Source of the DNA: JARYLZ01 sp964388275
Lineage (GTDB): Bacteria > Bacteroidota > Ignavibacteria > SZUA-365
Assembly (NCBI GenBank): GCA_964388275.1
Contig: CAYLZD010000020.1
Coordinates: forward strand, 1-64,000
Direction of reading: 5' to 3'
Length of the DNA stretch: 64,000 nt
Part shown: piece by piece, positions 16,688 to 25,457 of the stretch
Layout of the letters: every line of letters begins with the position of its first letter
How positions within the stretch are numbered: position 1 is the stretch's first letter
The notes under the pieces: model-generated
The model's input: the letters and a program-made list of their open reading frames with translations, nothing else
What the model was told of the DNA's origin: nothing
Database searches by the model: none
Position numbers and translations under genes: made by a program

Positions 16688-18157
16688 TCACGGTTCCTTG
16701 TGATCCGATGCCGGACGCGGCTGGACTTTCCCGCCGGTCGTTTCTCCGCCGCCGCGCGACGATCCCGCATCGAAGGCCTCCGTTCGCGCGCCGAAAAACG
16801 CGGCCCCCTTCGCGAGCGTTTCCTCGTACTCGGAAGCGGGATCGGAAGCGTAAACTATGCCGCCGCCGAGAGAAAGCCGGAAAGCGCCGCCGTGAATCGC
16901 CATGGTGCGTATCGCGATGCTGAGTTCCATGTCTCCGTCGGTCGAGATCCAACCGATGGAACCGGTGTAGATATGCCGCGATGCGGGCTCGAAGGAGTCC
17001 AGCAGTTCCATGGCCCTTATCCTCGGGCAGCCGGTTATGGATCCGCCCGGGAAAGCGGCGCGAAGCACATCCGCGGCGCCGCAGCCGCTCCGCGCGGACC
17101 CGCGGATGACCGACACCAGATGATGCACGTTTTTCCAGGACTCGAGTTTCTTGTGTCCGGCGATCTTCACGCTGCCCGGCAGGCATATCCTCGACAGGTC
17201 GTTGCGCAGAAGATCGACTATCATCGAAAGTTCGGCGTCGTCCTTGGCGCTGTGCAGCAGTTCGAAAGCGGCCCGCGCATCCTCCTCCGGCGTCGCGCCG
17301 CGAGGCCTCGTGCCCTTGATCGGACGCGTCTCGATTTCATTTCCCCTTTTGGAAATGAAGCGCTCCATGGATGTCGAGAGTACCTGATGATCCCCGGTGT
17401 TTATCCATGCGTAATAGGGCGCCGGATTGGCGGCGAAGAGAGAAGTCCAGTATTTCCAGGGATCGCCGTGGATGCGGCCGCTGTATTGCTGCGAGAGGTT
17501 GAGCTGATAAACCTCGCCGTCCCGGATGCGCCGCCGCGCCTCTTCGACGGCGGCCATGTACGCGTCGCGCGAAAATGTGCTGTCTTCGATATCGAGAGAG
17601 GCAAGGGGTCCTTCGGGAACCGTCTCCTCCGGGTCGATCGCCGGGAGTGTTTCTCCTCCGATCGTGTACTCGCGGCTTTGTTCGGTCAGCAGTCCCTCGG
17701 CGCGATCGTGCAGCAGCAAACGCGTCGGGAGGACGAGGTACACATCCGGCAGGTGTTCCGCGTCGACGGCGTGTCGCGGTAGGCGCTCGATGGAGTTTTT
17801 CAGATCGTAGGCGAAATAACCCGCGAGAAGGCCGGGGCGTCCCGGGTTCGGGTCGGTCGTCCCGCCGAGCAAGGCGTCGAGAGCGTCGAGCGGATTCATG
17901 CGGAAGGCGGCGTCGCCGCGGGCCGTGCGCATGCGGATGCCGTCGTCCTTCATCCGGAACACCGCGGCAGGTCTCGAACAGAGCATGGAAACGCGTGCGC
18001 ACTCATGCTCAGAGCCGCTCAGCAAGAGCACGGCGCCGGCCGAACGCGCGTCGCCTTCGGCCCGCGAAAGAAAAGTTTCGTCCGCCGCGTTGCGCATCAG
18101 CACCGAGGAGCGTACGGAGCGAAGGACGGGAAAGGCGGGAAGCGCGGCGTCTCTCAT
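16688..18157 (-). CDS. pabB: Aminodeoxychorismate synthase component I
   Basis: A chorismate-binding enzyme of 489 residues. EVYQLNLSQQYSGRI, TRPIKGTRPRG, DDAELSMIVDLLRNDLSRIC, HHLVSVIRG and AFPGGSITGCPRIRAMELLD are the family blocks. The lysine in PIKGT is typical of aminodeoxychorismate synthase; anthranilate synthases usually carry PIAGT. It combines chorismate with ammonia supplied by PabA. The start overlaps the pabA stop by four bases, and pabC follows four bases after its stop. Confidence 0.93.
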   Translation of the reverse strand: MRDAALPAFPVLRSVRSSVLMRNAADETFLSRAEGDARSAGAVLLLSGSEHECARVSMLCSRPAAVFRMKDDGIRMRTARGDAAFRMNPLDALDALLGGTTDPNPGRPGLLAGYFAYDLKNSIERLPRHAVDAEHLPDVYLVLPTRLLLHDRAEGLLTEQSREYTIGGETLPAIDPEETVPEGPLASLDIEDSTFSRDAYMAAVEEARRRIRDGEVYQLNLSQQYSGRIHGDPWKYWTSLFAANPAPYYAWINTGDHQVLSTSMERFISKRGNEIETRPIKGTRPRGATPEEDARAAFELLHSAKDDAELSMIVDLLRNDLSRICLPGSVKIAGHKKLESWKNVHHLVSVIRGSARSGCGAADVLRAAFPGGSITGCPRIRAMELLDSFEPASRHIYTGSIGWISTDGDMELSIAIRTMAIHGGAFRLSLGGGIVYASDPASEYEETLAKGAAFFGARTEAFDAGSSRGGGETTGGKVQPRPASDHKEP

Positions 18158-18735
18158 ACGCGGGAATGCTCCGCGCAGAGTGCGAGAAAGTTCTCTGCGA
18201 TTTCGCGGCCGTTCGGGGTCATGAAGGATTCCGGATGAAATTGCACACCCCAGACGGGCATCGCAGTGTGTTCCAAGGCCATCGGCACACCGTCCGGCGT
18301 TGACGCCGTGATCCGGAGTGATCCGCCCCGCGTCTCTATAGAAAGGGAATGATAGCGGGCGGCGCCGAAAGGCGAGGGCAGACCGGTGAACAGCCGGCTG
18401 CCGTCATGGATCACCGCATCGGCGCGGCCGTGAACCGGTTCCGGCGCGTGAATGGTCATTCCGCCGAACACTTCGTTTATCACCTGCATACCCAGGCATA
18501 CCCCCAGTATCGGCATTGCGCCGGCGAAACGTCGCACGAGCAGGGGGCTGCAGCCGGAATCCGCGGGACCTCCGGGACCGGGAGAAATGCACAGCGCCTG
18601 AACGCCCGATGCCGGAATCCATGCGGCGTCGACGGCGTCGTTTCTCCTGACGATGACCTCCGCTCCCGCGCAGATGAGCAGATGCGCAAGATTGTGAGTG
18701 AAAGAGTCGAAGTTGTCGACAAGCAGTATCCGCAT
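18154..18735 (-). CDS. pabA: Glutamine amidotransferase component of aminodeoxychorismate synthase
   Basis: A type 1 glutamine amidotransferase of 193 residues. MRILLVDNFDSFTHNLAHLL is the N-terminal signature, SPGPGGPADSG the oxyanion loop, ILGVCLGMQVINEVFGG holds the nucleophilic cysteine, and VQFHPESFMTPNG the His-Glu pair. It could also serve anthranilate synthase (TrpG) in a shared way, as in Bacillus. The ATG at 18735 is chosen over one at 18750 because a -7-like TACTTTCG ends three bases before it. Confidence 0.92.
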   Translation of the reverse strand: MRILLVDNFDSFTHNLAHLLICAGAEVIVRRNDAVDAAWIPASGVQALCISPGPGGPADSGCSPLLVRRFAGAMPILGVCLGMQVINEVFGGMTIHAPEPVHGRADAVIHDGSRLFTGLPSPFGAARYHSLSIETRGGSLRITASTPDGVPMALEHTAMPVWGVQFHPESFMTPNGREIAENFLALCAEHSRV

Positions 18736-18738
18736 ACG

Positions 18739-18746
18739 CGAAAGTA
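18739..18746 (-). promoter_or_regulatory. -7-like element ahead of pabA
   Basis: The reverse strand reads TACTTTCG, five of six defined positions of TAnnTTTG, ending three bases before the pabA ATG. The base triplet at the -33 position is TGG rather than TTG, so this is a weaker candidate. Confidence 0.35.
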
Positions 18747-18752
18747 GCATAC

Positions 18753-18783
18753 TTGCGCCAAACGAACCATCCTGCTATCTTTG
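18753..18783 (+). promoter_or_regulatory. Promoter of tRNA-Thr
   Basis: TTG at 18753-18755, a 20-base spacer and TATCTTTG at 18776-18783, a perfect match to TAnnTTTG. The mature tRNA begins eight bases later. This is one of the two clearest promoters in the window. Confidence 0.75.
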
Positions 18784-18791
18784 TTCGCTAT

Positions 18792-18864
18792 GCCATCCTA
18801 GCTCAGTTGGTAGAGCAGCTCACTCGTAATGAGCAGGTCGTCGGTTCGAGTCCGATGGATGGCT
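18792..18864 (+). tRNA. tRNA-Thr (anticodon CGT)
   Basis: A full cloverleaf of 73 bases without encoded CCA. The acceptor stem is GCCATCC with GGATGGC, the D arm is GCTC/GAGC with a TAGAG side, the anticodon stem is GCTCA with TGAGC around the loop CTCGTAA (anticodon CGT, reading ACG threonine), and the T arm is GTCGG with CCGAT around TTCGAGT. A promoter lies just upstream and a terminator hairpin just downstream, so it is a single-gene unit. Confidence 0.95.
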
Positions 18865-18874
18865 CGGAATATGG

Positions 18875-18896
18875 ACAGCCCCTCGCGGGCTGTTTT
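18875..18896 (+). terminator. Rho-independent terminator after tRNA-Thr
   Basis: ACAGCCC pairs with GGGCTGT around CTCGC, followed by TTT. It lies 10 bases after the tRNA 3' end. Confidence 0.75.
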
Positions 18897-18990
18897 CATT
18901 TGATGAACCCGCCGCCTGCGGACGCCGCCCGCGCGGCGCCTTTCCTGCCGGCTCGGATCCGGAAGCTGGATTGTCGATAATGCGGCAGGA

Positions 18991-19021
18991 TTGTCGGGAA
19001 AAAAAATTTGATGTAATTTTA
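18991..19021 (+). promoter_or_regulatory. Promoter of metK
   Basis: TTG at 18991-18993, a 20-base spacer and TAATTTTA at 19014-19021 (five of six defined positions). It is 43 bases upstream of the metK ATG in an AT-rich stretch. I see no SAM riboswitch in the leader. Confidence 0.6.
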
Positions 19022-19064
19022 AACGATAAACACTTTTCTACGATACAAAAGGAATCAAAAGCAT

Positions 19065-20207
<1,143 letters not shown>

Positions 20208-20234
20208 TCATCCCCGCAATTCACACGGAAAAAA

Positions 20235-21518
20235 ATGTCAACCAAAACACCCGCAAAGAACTACAAGGTCAAGGACCTTCGTCTCGCCTCGGAAGGCCGG
20301 AAAAAAATCGAATGGGCGGAAAGCCGCATGCCTGTATTGATGGCTCTGCGCGAGAAATACGGCAAAACAAAACCTCTTTCCGGCTACCGCATCGCAGGCT
20401 GCCTGCACGTCACCAAGGAAACCGCCGTGCTGGTCGAAACCCTCAAGGTCGCCGGAGCCGAAGTCAGCTGGAGCGGCTGCAATCCGCTCTCGACCAACGA
20501 CGAGGTGGCCGCCGCGCTCGCAGCCGCGGGCGTCTCCATCTACGCATGGCACGGCATGAACGTCAAGGAGTTTTACTGGGCGATAGAGCGCACGCTCGAT
20601 TTCAAGCCCAATCTCACGCTCGATGACGGCGCCGACCTCATATTCACGATACACAGCAAGCATCGGGAACTCATTCCGTACATACTCGGCGGAACCGAGG
20701 AGACCACGACGGGAGTGCACCGTCTGCGAGCCATGTCGGCCGCCGGTGAACTGAAGTACCCGATCATCGCCGTCAACGACGCCGAGACCAAGTGGGATTT
20801 CGACAACGTGTACGGCACCGGGCAGTCGACTTTGGACGGCATACTGCGCGCCACGAGCGTGCTGCTTGCCGGGAAAAATCTTGTCGTCGCCGGTTACGGC
20901 CATTGCGGCAAAGGAGTGGCCGATAGGGCCAAAGGCCTCGGCGCCAACACCATCGTCACCGAAGTCAAAGCCACCGCCGCGCTCAAAGCGACGCTCGAAG
21001 GGCATCAGGTGATGACCATGGACCAGGCGGCCAAGGTCGGCGACATCTTCGTGACGGCCACCGGCGTTAAGGACGTGATCCGCGAGAAGCATTTCCGGTC
21101 CATGAAGGACGGGGCCATAGTCTGCAACACAGGACATTACGATTGCGAAATCAACATTCCGGAACTCGAGGCTCTGGCCAAGTCGAGCCGCAACATTCGG
21201 CCCAACAACGATGAATACCTGATGCGGAACGGGCGGAGGATTTACCTGCTGGCACAGGGCCGTCTCGTCAATCTGGCCGCGGCGGAGGGGCATCCTTCCG
21301 AGGTGATGGACATGTCCTTTGCGAATCAGTTCATGGCGCAGCTTCGTCTCGCCGACCTGGCCGGGAAGGGCAAGAGGATGGAGGTTGCCGTTCACGACAT
21401 CCCGGTGGAACAGGACCAGGAAATCGCCGGGCTCAAACTCAGGACGATGGGCTACCGAATAGACCGGCTGACCCCGGAGCAGCGCGCCTATATGGACGAC
21501 TACAGCGCGGGCACCTGA
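20235..21518 (+). CDS. ahcY: Adenosylhomocysteinase (S-adenosylhomocysteine hydrolase)
   Basis: AhcY splits S-adenosylhomocysteine into adenosine and homocysteine with bound NAD+, completing the methyl cycle with metK upstream. The 427-residue protein has GYRIAGCLHVTKETAVLVET, SCNPLSTNDEV-type block WSGCNPLSTNDEVAAAL, VNDAETKWDFDNVYGTGQST, the Rossmann motif VAGYGHCGKGVADRAKGLGA and EGHPSEVMDMSFANQF. It is shorter than the roughly 465-residue forms, the compact type that lacks an internal insertion. A terminator hairpin follows. Confidence 0.97.
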   Translation: MSTKTPAKNYKVKDLRLASEGRKKIEWAESRMPVLMALREKYGKTKPLSGYRIAGCLHVTKETAVLVETLKVAGAEVSWSGCNPLSTNDEVAAALAAAGVSIYAWHGMNVKEFYWAIERTLDFKPNLTLDDGADLIFTIHSKHRELIPYILGGTEETTTGVHRLRAMSAAGELKYPIIAVNDAETKWDFDNVYGTGQSTLDGILRATSVLLAGKNLVVAGYGHCGKGVADRAKGLGANTIVTEVKATAALKATLEGHQVMTMDQAAKVGDIFVTATGVKDVIREKHFRSMKDGAIVCNTGHYDCEINIPELEALAKSSRNIRPNNDEYLMRNGRRIYLLAQGRLVNLAAAEGHPSEVMDMSFANQFMAQLRLADLAGKGKRMEVAVHDIPVEQDQEIAGLKLRTMGYRIDRLTPEQRAYMDDYSAGT

Positions 21519-21554
21519 TCCGCCCGGGGGACCGCGAGCCAAGGCAGCATCGGC

Positions 21555-21592
21555 GCCGGTTGCGAGGGGTTTGATCCATCGCAACCGGCTTT
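21555..21592 (+). terminator. Terminator hairpin after ahcY
   Basis: A perfect 11-base stem, GCCGGTTGCGA with TCGCAACCGGC, around a 13-base loop and followed by TTT. It closes the metK-ahcY unit 36 bases after the ahcY stop. Confidence 0.75.
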
Positions 21593-21656
21593 CGTATGTT
21601 AGGGCCGGGCGCGGAAACGCGCCGTGCCGTAAAGCAAACCATAAGACGAAGATGCC

Positions 21657-22322
21657 ATGAAAACAGCCGAATTCGCGACTTCGGGCGCGCGCGCGCCCAT
21701 CAACACAATTTTCTGCATAGGACGCAACTACGTCCGCCATGCCGAGGAATTGGGCCACAAGGTTGAGGATACACCGGTCGTTTTTCTCAAACCGATATCA
21801 TCGCTGATTTTCGAGGGCGAGCACATAGAGCTGCCGGGGTTTTCGACCAACGTGCACTTCGAGACGGAACTTGTGGCTCTCGTCGGACGTGGCGGGAAGG
21901 ACATACCCCGCGACGAGGCGATGTCTCACATAGCCGGCTATGCGGCCGGGCTGGACCTGACGGCGCGCGACGTACAGGATCGCCTGAAGGAGAAAGGACT
22001 GCCCTGGACGATATCGAAAGGTTTCGACACGTCGGCCTGCCTGTCGAAATTCCTCACCGCCGCGGAGATCGGCAATCCCCGCGCGGCGCGTTTTTCTCTG
22101 ACGGTCAACGGGATTCTGCGGCAGAGCGGCAATCCGGCCCTCATGGTTTTTCCGCTCGACGAATTGGTGTCCTATCTGAGCACGGTATTCACTTTGTCGG
22201 AAGGCGACCTCATTTTCACAGGCACGCCGGAAGGAGTGGCGCCGTTGACGGCAGGGGACAGGCTTGAAATATCCTTGATGGACAGGGTGCGGGCAGGTTT
22301 CAACGTCCGCGCCCGCCTCTGA
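21657..22322 (+). CDS. Fumarylacetoacetate hydrolase family protein
   Basis: A compact 221-residue FAH-fold enzyme. IFCIGRNYVRHAEELGH, PVVFLKPISSLI, VHFETELVALVGRGGKDIPR (with metal-binding acids), GYAAGLDLTARDVQ and GDLIFTGTPEGVAPL are the core blocks. Short members of this kind are acylpyruvases, oxaloacetate decarboxylases or isomerases; the substrate cannot be told. The M23 peptidase gene begins four bases after its stop, so the two are cotranscribed. Confidence 0.92.
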   Translation: MKTAEFATSGARAPINTIFCIGRNYVRHAEELGHKVEDTPVVFLKPISSLIFEGEHIELPGFSTNVHFETELVALVGRGGKDIPRDEAMSHIAGYAAGLDLTARDVQDRLKEKGLPWTISKGFDTSACLSKFLTAAEIGNPRAARFSLTVNGILRQSGNPALMVFPLDELVSYLSTVFTLSEGDLIFTGTPEGVAPLTAGDRLEISLMDRVRAGFNVRARL

Positions 22323-22325
22323 ACG

Positions 22326-24599
22326 ATGGCGCAGGCAAGCAAGGAGAGGAAGCGTATGCGCGCAGTGCTGATCATTCTGGCCCTGAGTTTCGCCTCGCCC
22401 GCCGCCTGGCATCTGGGCAGGGTACTGCTTGGTGAGAATGCCGGGGCAGGCGATCCGCAGAGAGAAAAAACGGTCCGCACGGAAACCGACTGGAACGACT
22501 ACATGTGGCCGACGAACGCCGGCCGGATACGAACCTCGAGTTTCGCCGAATTCCGCTCCAATCATTTCCACGCCGGCATCGACGTCAGCACAGGCAACCG
22601 CACCGGATTCGACATGTACGCGTCGCGCTCCGGCTGGCTGCATTCCATTACCTTCCAACCGTACGGTTACGGCTGGCTGCTGGTGCTGCGCCATCCAGAC
22701 GGTTATTACACTTGCTACGCTCATCTGAAGGGCTTCCCGAAAAAAGTCATCGAGGCCTATCACGCGAAACTCGCCTCGCTGGACCGAAGTTTCGGCCGTG
22801 TGGAATGGGCGAAGGGCGAAGTGCCCGTGCAAAAGGGGGAACTGGTCGCTTACACGGGAGACACGGGCGCCGGTCCGGCTCATATTCATTTCGAAGTGCG
22901 GGACGCGGATTTCAATCCCGTCAATCCCGAAATAGGAGCGAAACTGCGCACACGCGACACCATCGCCCCGGAATTCCGGCAGATATGTTTCATGCCCCTG
23001 GACGCCCGCTCCTCGGTCAACGGAAAATCGGCGCCGCTGCTGCTCGACGCGTCGCGGCGGGACTCGAAGGGTTACCTGATCGCCGCCAAGCCCGTGTTGT
23101 CGGGTCGAGTGGGCGTGCTCGTGCGAGCGCAAGACCGGGCCCAGGATGCTCAGGACGCGCCCACCCCGCATGCGCTGCTGCTGTCCCTCGATGCCAAGCC
23201 GTTTTTCGAATCGCGCTTCGACCGCGTGCAGGACGACCACTCCTGGCACATCCGCATTGACAGGGACCACTGGTTGATGAAGGCGAAGAAGGGGGAGTTC
23301 CGCAAGCTTTTCAGGGAAGAGGGGAACACTCTCTCGGTTTACATCGATCACGGAAACTGCGACGGCGAATTGAGCGTCGAGTCGGCGCCCGCGGGAGAGC
23401 GCCGATTGCGCATCGATGCGAAGGACATTTCCGGCAACGCCTCGTCACTCCGCATAGCCGTCGTGATAGCGCCGGAGCGTTCCCCTGAGCTGAGATTCAA
23501 GGACGGCGCCCTGACTGTTTCCCTGCCTGACGCGCGCGGCGCAGCCGCGCTGGCGCTGTTCGCCGACGCCGGCAAGGGCAGGTGGCGGGAGGTCAGGCGT
23601 TGGAAGACCCCGGAATCCGGCGAGGCGCAACTTTACGAAACCTCCGGCACGCGTTCAACCTGGAAAGCGGCCGCCCTGAGCGCGGACGGCGTCGAACTTT
23701 CCGCCGCCTTCGCGTCCAATCTGTGGGACGGAGGAGACGCGAGGATCTCCACGACTATGGAGACGCGCTTCGACGAGATCGCATTGACCGTTGCCGGCAG
23801 GAGGCCTTTCGACGGGAAGCCATACGTCACCGTGACGCAGGGACGCGAGACGCGTCAGGCGGAGGTATTCTGGGAAGGACCGGGCCGAGTGCGCGCCGTG
23901 TTGAAGGCCTGGCAGGGCTTCGCGGGCGATGCTGTGATAAGGACGTCGGCGTCGATAGGCGGCGTCGCCGCGGAAGCCGAGGAAAGAATCAACATGACGC
24001 TGGTTTCAACGGAGAGCGGCGGCTCGGTGAAATCCGGCGACGGGAAATGCGTCATCGATTTCGGCCCCCGCGACGTTTACAGATCGATGCTTGTGGCGCT
24101 GCGCGGATCGGACGACGCGTCGGGGAGAGCCTGTTACGAAGCCGCGCCCGACGATGTGCCGCTTGCGGGCAAGCCGGTAGTGCGCGTGCGTTCCGCAACG
24201 GAGGAGTCGAACGCCTGTTTCATCAAGGCGCACAATTCCTTCGCGCATCTCCGTTTCGATCGCAGGGGAGAAGCGGGGCGCGGCGCCGCGGCGGGCGCGT
24301 TCGGGCGGCTGTTGGGACGCTATTGCCTGCTCGCCGACGCTGCGGGTCCGGAAATCTCGGTGTCGCCGGGAAGAGGAGGACTGGAGATACGGATCACCGA
24401 CTCTCTTTCGGGAGTCGATCCGGAAAGCATAAGAGTGCGCGCCGGCGGCATTGCGCTGCCGCTGGAGTTTTCCGAGGCCGGCCGCGCCTACCTGCTGCCC
24501 CGTTCCATCGCGCGCGCCGTGAAGGACAAAACCGTGCTTGTCGAAGCTTCGGACCTCATGGGCAACACCACGCGGCGACAGGCGTCCGCCGGCAGGTGA
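22326..24599 (+). CDS. Exported M23 (LytM-like) metallopeptidase with long C-terminal region
   Basis: This 757-residue protein has an N-terminal hydrophobic segment (about residues 12-35) and an M23 domain at about 75-200. NHFHAGIDVSTG gives His82 and Asp86, and PAHIHFEVRD gives the HxH zinc motif at 186-188; YYTCYAHLKG is also typical. M23 enzymes cut peptidoglycan cross-links or act as cell-wall regulators. The remaining 550 residues look like beta-sandwich modules with no family I recognise. The mature part is periplasmic or membrane-anchored. Confidence 0.88.
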   Translation: MAQASKERKRMRAVLIILALSFASPAAWHLGRVLLGENAGAGDPQREKTVRTETDWNDYMWPTNAGRIRTSSFAEFRSNHFHAGIDVSTGNRTGFDMYASRSGWLHSITFQPYGYGWLLVLRHPDGYYTCYAHLKGFPKKVIEAYHAKLASLDRSFGRVEWAKGEVPVQKGELVAYTGDTGAGPAHIHFEVRDADFNPVNPEIGAKLRTRDTIAPEFRQICFMPLDARSSVNGKSAPLLLDASRRDSKGYLIAAKPVLSGRVGVLVRAQDRAQDAQDAPTPHALLLSLDAKPFFESRFDRVQDDHSWHIRIDRDHWLMKAKKGEFRKLFREEGNTLSVYIDHGNCDGELSVESAPAGERRLRIDAKDISGNASSLRIAVVIAPERSPELRFKDGALTVSLPDARGAAALALFADAGKGRWREVRRWKTPESGEAQLYETSGTRSTWKAAALSADGVELSAAFASNLWDGGDARISTTMETRFDEIALTVAGRRPFDGKPYVTVTQGRETRQAEVFWEGPGRVRAVLKAWQGFAGDAVIRTSASIGGVAAEAEERINMTLVSTESGGSVKSGDGKCVIDFGPRDVYRSMLVALRGSDDASGRACYEAAPDDVPLAGKPVVRVRSATEESNACFIKAHNSFAHLRFDRRGEAGRGAAAGAFGRLLGRYCLLADAAGPEISVSPGRGGLEIRITDSLSGVDPESIRVRAGGIALPLEFSEAGRAYLLPRSIARAVKDKTVLVEASDLMGNTTRRQASAGR

Positions 24600-24616
24600 C
24601 AAGCCCGCTTGAGCGG

Positions 24617-24653
24617 AAAAAGGAAGGGCCGCGCCCTCGGATCGGCGCGGCCC
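24617..24653 (-). terminator. Terminator hairpin after the 24684 gene
   Basis: A perfect 10-base stem, GGGCCGCGCC with GGCGCGGCCC, around an 8-base loop. On the reverse strand it is followed by TTCC then five T's, so it ends the leftward operon. It also lies just after the M23 stop and may act both ways. Confidence 0.7.
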
Positions 24654-24683
24654 AGCGAAAAGGGAGGGAGTGTTGAGGCGGCT

Positions 24684-25445
24684 TCAGAAGCCGTAGAGGG
24701 GCAACGCGAAAGCGACGTTGATGCGCACGTTGTGCACGCACCAGGAATCCGCGTACTTCGCGTCGATCGGGTGATCGAACCCGTAGTTGTAGTGCAGTTG
24801 GGGAGAGAAGAAACCGTACATGTAGAAGAACTCGTAACCCAGCATCAGATCGAGCGACGCCCGCATGGGATTCGTATTTGTCAGCGGCCCCGTTACCGGC
24901 GGCCCCTTCTGTCCGGCGACCCAGCCGGGATCGGTGATTGTGGCGGTGTTGACGAAGCGCTTGGCCGTCAGGAAGGAAACGCTGAAACCGGCGCCCAGGA
25001 AAAAGCCGGGACCGCCTCCGGGATAAACCTTCGCGTAGGCGCCAGCCGTGATGTAGCGTAGTATGTAATCGGTCGTGTGGTCACGGCGCACAGCATAGAG
25101 ATTTCCGTCGTCGTCCGAAATTCTGTACGCCTCGAGGACGTTTTCCTTGACGATTCCGCTCATCGGATCCCAGCCGAGTTTGAGACCGGCGCTTACCGAG
25201 CGCGAAAATGGCTTCTCCACGAAAGCGAAGGCGTTGAAGTTGATCGCCTGACCGTTCGCGAAAGTCCTCATCTCGGGATCGGGCAGAACCGGCACGTCGC
25301 CCGCGTACATCGTGTAATTCATCCCGAGCGAGAGGCCGCCGCGGAACGCGTGCCAGGTGCGCTCTCCGACGCGCGTCCACTGCGCCGATACGTCCGGAGC
25401 GCAGAGAAATGCCGTCAGTGTCATGCAGAAAAGAATGCGCTTCAT
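24684..25445 (-). CDS. Outer-membrane beta-barrel-like protein
   Basis: A 253-residue protein with a signal peptide (MKRILFCMTLTAFLCAPDVSAQ). Alternating hydrophobic strands, glycine-rich turns such as FRGGLSLGMNYTMYAG and PGFFLGAGFSVSFL, and a final aromatic INVAFALPLYGF indicate a small outer-membrane barrel. I do not recognise a specific family. It follows the 1589-residue T9SS cargo gene by 12 bases and is probably in one operon with it. Confidence 0.75.
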   Translation of the reverse strand: MKRILFCMTLTAFLCAPDVSAQWTRVGERTWHAFRGGLSLGMNYTMYAGDVPVLPDPEMRTFANGQAINFNAFAFVEKPFSRSVSAGLKLGWDPMSGIVKENVLEAYRISDDDGNLYAVRRDHTTDYILRYITAGAYAKVYPGGGPGFFLGAGFSVSFLTAKRFVNTATITDPGWVAGQKGPPVTGPLTNTNPMRASLDLMLGYEFFYMYGFFSPQLHYNYGFDHPIDAKYADSWCVHNVRINVAFALPLYGF

Positions 25446-25457
25446 TGCTACGGTCTC

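Noticed and set aside
18865..19064. SAM riboswitch ahead of metK
   Set aside because: The leader after the promoter is only about 40 bases and shows none of the SAM-I or SAM-II conserved stems.
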